Positions 1 to 10,853 are shown, counted from the stretch's first letter. The stretch: DNA of 64,000 bases from Oceanithermus desulfurans (GCF_014201675.1 NZ_JACHEZ010000005.1:124001-188000); one strand, 5' to 3'. The notes: generated from the letters alone by a model not told the origin. A program made the numbers and translations.

Positions 1-18
1 GAGACAGAGCGAAGCGGC

Positions 19-83
19 TTAGCGTTATGGGTTGGGTTAACGACCCCGGTCCACTTAACGCCGTATTAACGTTGCGATTAACG
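19..83. promoter_or_regulatory. Phased TTAACG repeats before a SARP-like regulator
   Basis: TTAACG occurs at 37, 55, 66 and 78, with a variant TTAGCG at 19, so the steps are 18, 18, 11 and 12 bases. Such direct repeats at about one helical turn are the kind of site bound by SARP-type winged-helix regulators. The gene just downstream encodes one, so autoregulation is a reasonable guess. It is not shown. Confidence 0.45.
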
Positions 84-112
84 GTTGGTCCACGGGCATT
101 CGGAGGGATTGT

Positions 113-1900
113 ATGGCGCAAATTCAATCGGCTATCGCGCAACTTACCCTGTTCGGGACCGCGGGGCTGTACGTGGGCGGCAAGCGGGTTCCGCTGCGGA
201 GTAAGTCCCTGGCCATCCTCTACTACCTGGCCATCGAGGGTCCGATCAGCCGCGCGGCCATGGCCGAGCTGCTCTGGGAACACTCCAGCGCGCGCCAGAA
301 CCTCAGAGTCGAGCTGCACGAACTGCGGCACACGCTTCGCAAGCTGGGCATCGTGGCCTTCGAGGACCGCCGCGATCCGCTGGTGCTGCCCCCGGGCATC
401 GTCCTCGACACCACCCCGCGCACGGGTCAGATCCTGGAGGGTCTGGAACGCGTCTCCGACAGCTTTCGGGAATGGCTGGCGGGGTTGCGCGGACGCACCA
501 CCCAGGTCGACGAGCAGCCCGCCGAGCAGATCCACGCCCAGGCCTCGGAGCTGGCCCGCGAAATCGACCCGCCCTTCCTGCTGATCGTCAAGGGTAGCCC
601 CCTCGCCGGCTTCAAGACCTTCGCGCTGCAGCTGGCGCGCGAGATGGGGCTGCCGTTCATCGAGGGCGTCGAGGGCAGCGCCACCGCGGTGCGCTACCTG
701 CCGCTGCCGCAGACGGAGGCCCAGGTCAAGAAGGTGCTCAAGGACGACAAGTCGGTCTGGATCCTGCCCACCGCTCCCTTCGGCGAGGACCACAGCACCC
801 TGCTCGAGCTGCGGGCCCAGTGGCCCGCCGACCGGGCGCGCTTCGTGACCCTGCAGCCGCTCTCGTGGCCGGCGGTCGTCGAGGGGCCCCTGCAGGACCT
901 CCCCTTCGAGCGCGCGGCGGAGATCTACCTGCGCTCGGGCGGTGACGCCGCCCACCTCAAGCACCTGCTCGAGCTCTACCGCTCCGGTCAGGAGGAGCTG
1001 CCGCTGCCGCAGCAGGTGCGCGCCGCCTACCAGCGGGAGAGCCGCTTCCTCAGCTACCCCGCGCGTCTGGCGCTCGAGCGCCTCTCGGTGCACCCGGGCA
1101 CGCTTTCCGACGGCCTGATCGAGGCGCTGGAGGCGCACGAACACCTGGACGAGCTGGAGCGGCGCGGCTGGCTCACCTACGACGACGAATGGTACTTCGC
1201 CAGCGAGCCCGCCCGGCGGGTGCTCTACCAGGCGCTCCAGCCGGGGAGGCGCGCCGAGTACCACCGGGCCGCGGCACGCTACTTCGCGGCGAAGGGGGAC
1301 CTGATCGCGCGCTACCACCACGAGCTCGCGGCCGACCCGGAGCGCCGCTCCGTCGAGCCGCCCGAGAACCTCCCGCCCTGGGCGCGGGCGGTCTGGGGGC
1401 TCGAAAAGGGCGAGGACGGGGGCGCCGTGCGGGTCGAGGGACTCGAACCGCTCGAGGAGATCTTCTCCGAGCCCCCCGAGATGCGCGGTGACGGCTGGGG
1501 GGCGTACGGCAAGCGGTTCTACTTCGTCCGCAACGGCCCGCCGTACCGCGACAACGAGCTGGTCTTCCCGGGGGCCGACGAGCCGGTCCTCATCCGCATC
1601 AAGGGCCGGGGCTTCGTGGAAAACGTTCTGGGCATCGGGCTGGACGGCGAGCGGATGCCGCTGCGGCTCCAGGTGGGGCGGAGGCCGCTGGTGATCTTCG
1701 CGCCGGTCAGCCGCGAGGTAGCGCTGGAGGGCGTGACCCTGCTGCCGGTGCGCCGCTTCGAGGTCTGGGTCGTGGTGCCGCAGGGGCAGAAGCTGTGTTT
1801 CGCCAGCGCCGCCGAACGCGCGGTCGTGGAGTTCACCCTCGACGTCTACCGCGTGCGCGGCGCGGCGGAAGAGGCCGGTCTGGCGCGGGTCTCGGCCTAG
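113..1900 (+). CDS. SARP-like transcriptional regulator with degenerate P-loop region
   Basis: A 595-residue protein. Residues about 12-80 read as an OmpR/SARP-type winged helix (a short beta-strand start, then SKSLAILYYLAIEG and a helix rich in Arg around LRVELHELRHTLRKLG), so it probably binds DNA in the cytoplasm. Residues 161-169 (GSPLAGFKT) resemble a degenerate Walker A loop, which suggests a remnant STAND/AAA-type ATPase domain; no clear Walker B was found. The last 150 residues look beta-rich and I do not recognise them. A GGAGGG ribosome site lies five bases before the ATG. The stop shares CTAG with the convergent HD gene. Function as a regulator is likely; its target is unknown. Confidence 0.75.
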   Translation: MAQIQSAIAQLTLFGTAGLYVGGKRVPLRSKSLAILYYLAIEGPISRAAMAELLWEHSSARQNLRVELHELRHTLRKLGIVAFEDRRDPLVLPPGIVLDTTPRTGQILEGLERVSDSFREWLAGLRGRTTQVDEQPAEQIHAQASELAREIDPPFLLIVKGSPLAGFKTFALQLAREMGLPFIEGVEGSATAVRYLPLPQTEAQVKKVLKDDKSVWILPTAPFGEDHSTLLELRAQWPADRARFVTLQPLSWPAVVEGPLQDLPFERAAEIYLRSGGDAAHLKHLLELYRSGQEELPLPQQVRAAYQRESRFLSYPARLALERLSVHPGTLSDGLIEALEAHEHLDELERRGWLTYDDEWYFASEPARRVLYQALQPGRRAEYHRAAARYFAAKGDLIARYHHELAADPERRSVEPPENLPPWARAVWGLEKGEDGGAVRVEGLEPLEEIFSEPPEMRGDGWGAYGKRFYFVRNGPPYRDNELVFPGADEPVLIRIKGRGFVENVLGIGLDGERMPLRLQVGRRPLVIFAPVSREVALEGVTLLPVRRFEVWVVVPQGQKLCFASAAERAVVEFTLDVYRVRGAAEEAGLARVSA

Positions 1901-2379
1901 AACTCGGCGTCGATCGCCCGCAGGCGCACCGCCCAGGTCGAGGTGCCGCTGTGGTGCTCGCCGACGAGGCGGGCCACGCAGGGATCGGCGATGCGGTCGG
2001 CCGCGTAGCGCGGGTGGTGCCGCCGCACCTGCCAGGCGCCGGTCAGCCCGGTGCGCAGGGGGTAAGGCTCCACCTCCGGCGTCCAGCGCTCGAAGAGCGC
2101 GGTGAAGATCCGCTCCCAGACGTTGTAAGGGCGCAGGCTCTTGCCGGCGTCGTGGATCAGGGCGGCGCGCACCGCGCAGTCGGGGGCGTCGGGCCAGCGC
2201 TCGAGCAGCCGCCTGGCCACGGCCACGTTGTGTTCGCGGTCGCGCACGTCCATGGCCCGGTAGAGCCCGGCTTCGTCGGGCGCGAGCCGCGCGAGGGCCC
2301 AGGCGTCGTCGGGGCGGCAGAGGGCGGGGAAGAAGCCCTTTGCGAGCCGGATCAGGCGCTTCCGGGTGACGAGCGCCAT
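1897..2379 (-). CDS. HD-domain phosphohydrolase-like protein
   Basis: A 160-residue protein with the HD-domain pattern: His50 in REHNVAVARRLLE and the paired His76-Asp77 in ALIHDAGKS. HD proteins are metal-dependent phosphohydrolases, often acting on nucleotides or cyclic nucleotides, but nothing here fixes the substrate. It is the last gene of a minus-strand set after the carboxyltransferase and the uracil-DNA glycosylase, only one base from the latter's stop, so it is almost certainly cotranscribed with it. The neighbourhood hints at nucleotide housekeeping. Family call firm, substrate unknown. Confidence 0.8.
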   Translation of the reverse strand: MALVTRKRLIRLAKGFFPALCRPDDAWALARLAPDEAGLYRAMDVRDREHNVAVARRLLERWPDAPDCAVRAALIHDAGKSLRPYNVWERIFTALFERWTPEVEPYPLRTGLTGAWQVRRHHPRYAADRIADPCVARLVGEHHSGTSTWAVRLRAIDAEF

Positions 2380-2380
2380 G

Positions 2381-3062
2381 CTAGTTCAGCCCCGCAAGCG
2401 CCTTGGCGCGGGTCAGGACTTCGTCGAACATGGCTGCGGTGAGCCGGCCGGTCTGGGTGTTCTGGCGGCTTACGTGGTAGCTGTCGAGCAGCACCCGCGC
2501 GTCCGGGAGGGTGTGTTCCGCGCCGTGGGCGAAGGGGAAGCGCGCCTTCACCTGGCCGTAGTGCTCGAGCAGGGCGTCGTGGGCCAGACGACCCAGCGCC
2601 AGGTAGACCCGAAGCTCGGGCAGCAGCGCGAGCTCGCGCTCGGTCCAGACGCTGCAGGCGGCGAACTCGGCGCGCGTGGGTTTGTTGCCGGGGGGCGCAC
2701 AGCGCACCGCGGCGGTGATGTAAACCCCGTGGAGCTCGAGTCCGTCGCCGGGGTGTTCCGAGTGGGGTTGGCTGGCGAGCCCGGCCCGCCAGAGGGCGGG
2801 GTAGAGGAAGTCGCCCGAGGCGTCGCCGGTGAACATGCGCCCGGTGCGGTTGGACCCGTGCGCCCCCGGGGCCAAGCCGAAGATCAGCAGGCGCGCCCGC
2901 GGGTCGCCGAAGCCGGGCACCGGGCGGGCCCAGTAGCTCTCGCTCCGGTAGGCCCGCCGCTTCTTCCGGCCCACCTCCTCGCGCCAGGCCACCAGGCGCG
3001 GGCAGCGGTGGCAGCTGCGGAGTTCCGCGTAGAGATCGTCGAGCTCCTGGGTGGCGGGAGCC

Positions 3063-3082
<20 letters not shown>
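2381..3082 (-). CDS. udgB: Uracil-DNA glycosylase, family 5 (UdgB)
   Basis: A 233-residue iron-sulfur uracil-DNA glycosylase that removes uracil (and, in family 5, other deaminated bases) from DNA as the first step of base excision repair. The active-site loop GLAPGAHGSNRTGRMFTGD spans residues 69-87; the GLAPGAHG form, lacking the Asn/Glu acid of families 1 and 4, marks family 5. Four cysteines that could bind the 4Fe-4S cluster are at 24, 27, 128 and 143. The third motif is SYHVSRQNTQTGRL near 191. Its start overlaps the end of the carboxyltransferase gene by 20 bases, indicating translational coupling. Useful in a thermophile, where cytosine deamination is fast. Confidence 0.92.
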
Positions 3083-4628
<1,546 letters not shown>

Positions 4629-4658
4629 AACGTTTTCATGATACCCACCCCGCGTGGG

Positions 4659-5063
4659 TTAGGGCTCGACGACCTCGATACCGTCCGCGGGGAACCTTGC
4701 GTCGAAGGTATACAGTCTTTGTGCTTCGTTGCTCCGGGCCAGAGCCCAAAGCAGAGCGTCGGCATACGCGACCCGTTTGGAGGGTCGGCTTAACAGCAGC
4801 CCCAGGATGGCTTCTTCCTTGGGTAGGTCCAGCAGGTGCAGGTTTTTCTTTTGTAGAAACTCAATGAGCGTGTCCACCACATGGGCTCTCGATATTTCGT
4901 AGGCCTTTTCGAGGACGAAAGCCGTCTCCACCAGGACGATGCTGTGCAGGGCGAGAGGATCGGGACCGTCCAAGAGCACGGCGGCGCGTTCGGCCAGTTC
5001 GGGAACGTCACCGGTCAGGTAACGCACGACCACGCTGGTGTCCACCAAAGGCGGGGAGCTCAT
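4659..5063 (-). CDS. vapC: PIN-domain toxin, VapC family
   Basis: A 134-residue PIN-domain protein with the expected acidic set: Asp8 (LVDTSVVVRYLTGD), Glu46 (LVETAF), Asp102 (YADALLWALA) and Asp121 (TFDARF). PIN toxins are Mg-dependent ribonucleases that stop translation until neutralised by their antitoxin. The start codon overlaps the stop of the AbrB-like antitoxin gene (ATGA), the classic antitoxin-first arrangement. All catalytic residues are present, so it looks active. The RNA target is unknown. Confidence 0.9.
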   Translation of the reverse strand: MSSPPLVDTSVVVRYLTGDVPELAERAAVLLDGPDPLALHSIVLVETAFVLEKAYEISRAHVVDTLIEFLQKKNLHLLDLPKEEAILGLLLSRPSKRVAYADALLWALARSNEAQRLYTFDARFPADGIEVVEP

Positions 5064-5302
5064 TCCCGGTCCGTCCAGGCCTGCTCGCGCGCGCGTTGCA
5101 ATTCCGTATCGCTGAGCGGTCTCCGGATCTTGCCGGCCAGGCGTCCCTTGAGCGAGTGTTCGTGCTGCGGTGGAAAGAAATAGACTTCCAGGTGGTCGCC
5201 CACAAGGCGCTGCACGGCGATCCAGCCCGGCCGCACGCCCAAGCGCTCGCGGGCTTCCTTGGCGATGACCACCTGCCCCTTGGGTCCTACCTTATAGGCC
5301 AT
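5060..5302 (-). CDS. vapB: AbrB/SpoVT-type antitoxin
   Basis: An 80-residue protein. Residues 4-27 form a swapped-hairpin AbrB fold (VGPKGQVVIAKEARERLGVRPG), the DNA-binding part used by VapB/MazE antitoxins; the remaining 45 residues, rich in Arg and Glu, would wrap the toxin. It should neutralise the PIN toxin encoded next and repress the pair's own promoter. GAGGTA lies about five bases before the ATG. A TTAACT-16-TATTAT promoter precedes it. Confidence 0.88.
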   Translation of the reverse strand: MAYKVGPKGQVVIAKEARERLGVRPGWIAVQRLVGDHLEVYFFPPQHEHSLKGRLAGKIRRPLSDTELQRAREQAWTDRE

Positions 5303-5319
5303 AGTCTTACCTCATATCC

Positions 5320-5347
5320 ATAATACTACATAGGACGGCTAAGTTAA
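5320..5347 (-). promoter_or_regulatory. Promoter of the toxin-antitoxin pair
   Basis: On the minus strand TTAACT (5342-5347) and TATTAT (5320-5325) are 16 bases apart, with transcription expected to start near 5313, ahead of the antitoxin. The antitoxin would be expected to bind here. Read by eye only. Confidence 0.5.
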
Positions 5348-5389
5348 AACCCACCTGGGTATGCCGGGTGGGATGGCCTGAAGCTGCAG

Positions 5390-5426
5390 CTAGGCCCCCT
5401 TGAGCTTCTTCGCCTCTTCGCTCATC
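5390..5426 (-). pseudogene. Copy of the etfA 3' end
   Basis: The minus strand here reads MSEEAKKLKGA followed by a stop, nearly the same as the last residues of the intact etfA (MIEEVKKLKGA) that ends at 6312. About 33 of 37 bases match, including 18 in a row. No further etfA similarity is visible upstream of it, so it is a fragment only. It sits 0.9 kb beyond etfA and in the same orientation, so the two copies flank the segment holding the small membrane protein. Confidence 0.55.
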
Positions 5427-5671
5427 CGGCCGTGTGGGTACGCCGGCGGACAGGTGCGCCGGAGGCCTTGGCTGCAGGCGCAGGAATCCCGGAATACGGC
5501 TCGTTCGCGGCCGCTGGATTGGCCTACCGATGGAAGACCGGGGACGAGGACCGGGGAGCCGGTGCCTTGGTTTGCTGCGAAGCGTCATAAAAGGGATACA
5601 ATCTGAGTATGTGTGCCTAGCGGGACCGGGTGCAGTGTGCGCCGGAGGGCCACCGGAACGGGGGAAGGCCA
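5427..5671. other. Non-coding stretch before the small membrane protein
   Basis: No convincing gene. It holds short direct repeats of a GACCGGGGA type near 5535-5560 and a TACAAT box at 5597-5602 that could be the -10 of the gene starting at 5672, although no good -35 was found at normal spacing. A minus-strand reading frame through here lacks coding features. Confidence 0.4.
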
Positions 5672-6160
5672 TTGACTGCGGTAAATCTGATCTTCGACCT
5701 GCTGCTCTTATCCGCCCTCGTGCTGTACGCCTGTTACTGGCTGCTGCTTTGGAGGTTGCTGGCGGGTCGGCCTTTTCCCGTTGAGTGGGTGAGCCAGTAC
5801 GCGAACGTGATGCTTGTTGTGGCGCTCGTTCCGGTCTTTGTAGCCGACTTCGCGCTCGGTGCGTACCGCGACCACGCCATGGTCCCCAGCGCCATACTGC
5901 TCTACCTGATGTTTGCGAGCGCGCTCGCCCCTGCGTACCGCCTGACCCTCGCTTCCGCTTCGGGGCCTTCCCAAACCACGAACCTCAAGTACCTGTTGAC
6001 CTACGGGGTCTTGTTCACGCTGGTGCTGGCGCTCGCCGCGTTCAGGCCGGAGCTGTGGTACCGAACCAACTGGACGCACGTCGTTCTGACCTTGCTGTTG
6101 TTACCGTTTTACTACGTCGTCTTATTTTCCGATTACCGCTCGAGAACGGCACCGCAATAG
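5672..6160 (+). CDS. Small multi-pass membrane protein of unknown function
   Basis: About 162 residues with roughly five hydrophobic segments (for example LLLLSALVLYACYWLLLW, YANVMLVVALVPVFVADFAL and VVLTLLLLPFYYVVLF), so it is an integral membrane protein. I chose the TTG at 5672 because GGGGGAAGG lies just upstream and the hydrophobic segment starts soon after; a GTG at 5630 would add a non-hydrophobic stretch. I do not recognise the family. It lies between the stray etfA 3' fragment and the real etfA, pointing away from both neighbours, and may have arrived with that rearrangement. Confidence 0.65.
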   Translation: MTAVNLIFDLLLLSALVLYACYWLLLWRLLAGRPFPVEWVSQYANVMLVVALVPVFVADFALGAYRDHAMVPSAILLYLMFASALAPAYRLTLASASGPSQTTNLKYLLTYGVLFTLVLALAAFRPELWYRTNWTHVVLTLLLLPFYYVVLFSDYRSRTAPQ

Positions 6161-6258
6161 CGAGGACGCGCTTCCCGGTTCTTAGCGTGGGCGGAGGCCG
6201 CCGGTGCGGGCGCGGTACGCACCCTGGCGAGGACGCTCGAAATCCAACGTGCTGCGCA

Positions 6259-6300
6259 CGAAAACCCAGGCCGCCGCTCGGAGCCCGAGCGGCGGCCTGG
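6259..6300 (-). terminator. Intrinsic terminator after etfA
   Basis: A perfect 16-base stem (6266-6281 with 6285-6300, loop AGC), followed on the minus strand by a TTTT tract. It closes the acyl-CoA dehydrogenase-etfB-etfA operon. Confidence 0.88.
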
Positions 6301-6311
6301 TTCAGGGGGAA

Positions 6312-7277
6312 TCAAGCCCCCTTGAGCTTCTTCACCTCTTCGATCATCGCCGGTAGCACCTGATGCACGTCGCCGACGACGCCGTAGTCGGTTTCCTTGA
6401 AGATGGGGGCGTCGGGGTCCTTGTTGACGGCCACGACCACCTTGGACTTGTTCATGCCCGCCTGGTGCTGCACCGCGCCCGAAACGGCGAGGGCGAAGTA
6501 GACGTTGGGTTGCACCGTCTTGCCCGTCTGCCCCACTTGCTCGGCGTAGGGGCGCCAGCCGGCGTCGATGACCGCGCGGGTCGCGCCCACCGCACCGCCC
6601 AGCAGGTCGGCGAACTCTTCGATCATCTGGAAGGCCTCGGCGCTGCCCATGCCGCGACCGCCGGTGACGACGACCTCGGCCTCGGTGAGCGAGACCTTGC
6701 CGCCGGTCTCGACGATCTTTTCGAGGACCTCCACTTTCTTTTCCAACTCGCCCAGCTCCACCGCCAGCGGCTCCACCGTACCCGCCCCGGCGGGCTCGGC
6801 CAGGGGCGTGGTGTTGGGTTTGACGCTGATCACCGCGGGCAGGGAGCCGGCCTGCTTTTCCAGCACGCGGTTGAGGAAGCTGTACTTGGTGGCGTAGACC
6901 TTCTCGCCCTCCGCCCAGCTGTCGAGGGTGTCCTCGAGCAGTGCGGCGTCCATCTTGACCGCCAGCCGCGCGGTCCAGCTGCGGCCGGTGCGGCTGGCGG
7001 GGGCCACGACCACCCTGGCCCCGGCGGCCTCGGCAGCGGCGTGGGCGGCCTTCGCCCACTTCTCGGCGGTGTAGGTTTCCCAGTCGGGGCCGCTCACCAC
7101 GTAGACCTTGCTCACGTAGTCCTTGGCCTTCTCGGCCACGCCCTCGGCGCCGAAGCCGACCACCAGGCCCGCCACCTCGCCGCCCAGGGCTTCGGCCAGC
7201 TTGCGCGCGCGGCTCACGCCCTCGAGCGCGCCCTTGCGCAGTTCGTTACCGTCGTGATCCATTACCACGAGAATCAT
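6312..7277 (-). CDS. etfA: Electron transfer flavoprotein, alpha subunit
   Basis: A 321-residue ETF alpha subunit. With the beta subunit it takes electrons from acyl-CoA dehydrogenases and passes them to ETF-quinone oxidoreductase. The C-terminal FAD domain is clear: GGRGMGSAEAFQMIEEFADL, then VGQTGKTVQPNVYFALAVSG and HQAGMNKSKVVVAVNKD. It follows etfB by nine bases with a GGAGGCG ribosome site, and acyl-CoA dehydrogenase lies upstream, so the three form one operon. A second copy of its last 12 codons lies at 5390-5426. Confidence 0.97.
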   Translation of the reverse strand: MILVVMDHDGNELRKGALEGVSRARKLAEALGGEVAGLVVGFGAEGVAEKAKDYVSKVYVVSGPDWETYTAEKWAKAAHAAAEAAGARVVVAPASRTGRSWTARLAVKMDAALLEDTLDSWAEGEKVYATKYSFLNRVLEKQAGSLPAVISVKPNTTPLAEPAGAGTVEPLAVELGELEKKVEVLEKIVETGGKVSLTEAEVVVTGGRGMGSAEAFQMIEEFADLLGGAVGATRAVIDAGWRPYAEQVGQTGKTVQPNVYFALAVSGAVQHQAGMNKSKVVVAVNKDPDAPIFKETDYGVVGDVHQVLPAMIEEVKKLKGA

Positions 7278-7286
7278 CGTCGCCTC

Positions 7287-8045
7287 CTAGAGCACCTTGG
7301 CTTCTTCGTGCAGCAGCTTGATGAGCTCGGCGGCGGCCGCGGCGGGCTCCTTGGTGCCGTCGATGATCTTGCCCTTACGCTCGAGCTCCATGATGGTCTG
7401 CTCAAGGATCTCGACCTTGCTGCCGCTCACGCCCAGCTCGGCGGCGTCGATCTTCTTGATCTCCTTCTTCTTGGCCTTCATGATGCCGGGCAGCGTCGGG
7501 TAACGCGGCTCGTTGAGGCCCTGCTGGGTGGTGAAGACCGCCGGCAGCGCCACCCGCACCACCTCGGCCCCCTCGTCCAGGTCGTGGGTGGCCTTGGCGT
7601 GGCCGTCCTCGAGTTCGAAGGCGGTGGTCCAGGTCACGCTCGGCCAGCCCAGCGCCTCGGCCACCGCGGCCCCCAGGGCCTGGCTGTCCCAGTCGGCCTG
7701 CTGACCGCCGGTGAAGACCGCGTCCGGGGCCTCCTCGGCCAGGACCTTGGCGAGCGCGCCCGCCTGGGTCACCGGGTCCACGTAGCCCTCGGCGGTGACG
7801 AGGACGCCGCGGTTCGCGCCCATGGCCAGCGCGGTGCGCATGGCCTCCTCGGTGCGCTCGGGGCCGAAGGCCACCACCACGGCCTCGCCGCCGTGGGCCT
7901 CCTTTAGTCGGATGATCTGCTCGACGGCGTACTCGTCCATCTGGTCGAGGATCAGGGTGGCCCCCTCGAGGTTCACCCTGCCGCCGTCCACCTTGATCTT
8001 CGATTCCCCGTCGGGAACCTGCCGGATGATCGCCACGTACTTCAT
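7287..8045 (-). CDS. etfB: Electron transfer flavoprotein, beta subunit
   Basis: A 252-residue ETF beta subunit, normal length, with the family start MKYVAIIRQVPDGESKIKVD and the C-terminal signature around TTQQGLNEPRYPTLPGIMKAKKK. It binds AMP structurally and forms a soluble heterodimer with EtfA. It is nine bases after the acyl-CoA dehydrogenase stop, with a ribosome site AGGAGGC, so all three are made together for fatty-acid or branched-chain acyl-CoA oxidation. Confidence 0.97.
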   Translation of the reverse strand: MKYVAIIRQVPDGESKIKVDGGRVNLEGATLILDQMDEYAVEQIIRLKEAHGGEAVVVAFGPERTEEAMRTALAMGANRGVLVTAEGYVDPVTQAGALAKVLAEEAPDAVFTGGQQADWDSQALGAAVAEALGWPSVTWTTAFELEDGHAKATHDLDEGAEVVRVALPAVFTTQQGLNEPRYPTLPGIMKAKKKEIKKIDAAELGVSGSKVEILEQTIMELERKGKIIDGTKEPAAAAAELIKLLHEEAKVL

Positions 8046-8054
8046 ACCGCCTCC

Positions 8055-9209
<1,155 letters not shown>

Positions 9210-9373
9210 GAAGCCACCTCCAGACCGCCGGCCACCCCGAGGGGGCCCTCTCCTTTGACCCAGTCTAAATATTTTGGCCGGGCCCTGCAAGCCGGCGCGT
9301 GTTCATCGTATCACGCCACTACCGGCGAAAAAGCGTTATATATCCCGGGGTAGCATGGACGAAAGGAGGTTCC
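9210..9373. promoter_or_regulatory. Divergent promoter region, acyl-CoA dehydrogenase / tryptophanase
   Basis: 164 bases between divergently read genes. Rightward, TTATAT (9336-9341) could be the tnaA -10; leftward, AAATATTTAGACT near 9265-9280 is the AT-rich part likely to serve the dehydrogenase. No clear -35 boxes. No TnaC-like leader peptide gene was seen. Confidence 0.35.
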
Positions 9374-10744
9374 ATGAAGACCATCATCGAGCCGTTTCGG
9401 ATCAAGACGGTCGAACCCATCAAGATGACCACGCCCGAAGAGCGTCAAGGCCTCATCGAGCGGGTCGGTTTCAACCTGTTCAAGCTGCCCGCCGAAGACG
9501 TGATCATCGACCTGCTCACCGACTCGGGCACCAGCGCCATGTCGGCCGCCCAGTGGGGAGCACTGATGCAGGGCGACGAATCCTACGCCGGCGCGCGCAG
9601 CTGGTACCGTTTCGAGCGCGCCGTCAAGGAGATCTTCGGCTTCGAGCACGTCATCCCCACCCACCAGGGGCGCGCGGCCGAGCGCATTCTCTTCAGCGTG
9701 CTCGTGAGTCCCGGTCACGTGGTGCCCAGCAACACCCACTTCGACACCACCCGGGCGAACATCGAGTTCGCCGGCGGCCGTGCGGTGGACCTGCCCTCGC
9801 CCGAGGCCGCGGACCCGGCCTCGCGCGCCCCCTTCAAGGGCGACATGGACGTCCGGGCGCTCGAGGCCCTGATCGCCGAGGTGGGACCCGAGCGCATCCC
9901 GGTGATCATGCTGACGGTCACCAACAACTCGGGCGGCGGCCAGCCGGTGAGCATGGCCAACATCAAGGCGGTCTCGCGCATCGCCCGTACCCACGGAATT
10001 CCCTTCTACATCGACGCCTGCCGCTTCGCCGAGAACGCCTGGTTCATCAAGCAACGCGAACCGGGTTACGCCGACAAGACCCCTCGCGAGATCGCGCGCG
10101 AGATGTTCTCCTACGCCGACGGCGCCACCATGTCGGCCAAGAAGGACGCCTTCGCCAACATCGGAGGCTTTTTGGTCACCAACGACGGCGACCTGGCCGC
10201 CCAGGAGCGCGACCTGCTCATTCTTACCGAGGGCTTTCCCACCTACGGCGGCCTCGCCGGCCGCGACCTGGAGGCGATTGCCGTTGGGCTCGACGAGGTG
10301 CTGGAAGAGGACTACCTGAACTACCGCATCGTTTCCACCGCCTACGTGGCGAACAAACTGGACGAGGCGGGGGTGCCGGTGATGCTGCCGGCCGGCGGGC
10401 ACGCGGTCTACCTGGACGCGCGCCGTTTCCTACCGCACGTGCCGCCCCTCGCCTACCCCGGGCAAGCGCTTTCGGTGGAGCTCTACGTCGAGGGCGGGGT
10501 GCGTGGCGTGGAGATCGGCACCGTGATGTTCGGCAAAGACCCCCACACCGGCGAGGAAAAACCGGCTCACTGGGACCTGGTGCGCCTGGCCATTCCCCGC
10601 CGCGTATACACCCAGAGCCACATGGACTATGTGGTGGAGGCGGTGGCGCAGGTCTACGAGCGGCGCGAGGAGATCGGCGGCATGCGGATCGTGCGCGAAC
10701 CCCGCTTCCTGCGGCACTTCTCGGCCGAGTTCGCGTGGGCGTGA
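9374..10744 (+). CDS. tnaA: Tryptophanase (tryptophan indole-lyase)
   Basis: A 456-residue PLP enzyme of the beta-eliminating lyase family that splits tryptophan into indole, pyruvate and ammonia. The PLP lysine is Lys257 in MSAKKDAFANIGG. Tyrosine phenol-lyase is the close alternative, but three discriminating positions favour tryptophanase: Asp124 in HFDTTR (Thr in phenol-lyase), Ile in GVEIGT (Arg in phenol-lyase) and His in LRHFSA (Phe in phenol-lyase). The start has AAAGGAGGT upstream. It is a single gene with its own terminator, divergent from the acyl-CoA dehydrogenase; no tryptophan permease is adjacent, although an amino acid permease lies 10 kb away. Confidence 0.92.
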   Translation: MKTIIEPFRIKTVEPIKMTTPEERQGLIERVGFNLFKLPAEDVIIDLLTDSGTSAMSAAQWGALMQGDESYAGARSWYRFERAVKEIFGFEHVIPTHQGRAAERILFSVLVSPGHVVPSNTHFDTTRANIEFAGGRAVDLPSPEAADPASRAPFKGDMDVRALEALIAEVGPERIPVIMLTVTNNSGGGQPVSMANIKAVSRIARTHGIPFYIDACRFAENAWFIKQREPGYADKTPREIAREMFSYADGATMSAKKDAFANIGGFLVTNDGDLAAQERDLLILTEGFPTYGGLAGRDLEAIAVGLDEVLEEDYLNYRIVSTAYVANKLDEAGVPVMLPAGGHAVYLDARRFLPHVPPLAYPGQALSVELYVEGGVRGVEIGTVMFGKDPHTGEEKPAHWDLVRLAIPRRVYTQSHMDYVVEAVAQVYERREEIGGMRIVREPRFLRHFSAEFAWA

Positions 10745-10829
10745 GAAGGAGGTGGTGGGGTAGGCGGTGGGTTGGCCGCGGATCGGCCTCGAACGTCCAG
10801 CAGCTACATCGCCCACAACCCCCACCCAA

Positions 10830-10853
10830 CCCTCCCCCAGGGGAGGGCTTTTT
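10830..10853 (+). terminator. Intrinsic terminator after tnaA
   Basis: CCCTCCCC (10830-10837) pairs with GGGGAGGG (10840-10847), followed by CTTTTT. A good rho-independent terminator, about 85 bases after the tnaA stop. Confidence 0.75.

Noticed and set aside
5307-5672. 121-residue minus-strand frame between the antitoxin and the small membrane protein
   Set aside because: Low-complexity Arg/Pro-rich translation. The only meaningful part, the etfA-like 3' end, lies in a different phase.
9374-10744. Tyrosine phenol-lyase as the product
   Set aside because: The discriminating residues (Asp124, Ile, His) are those of tryptophanase.
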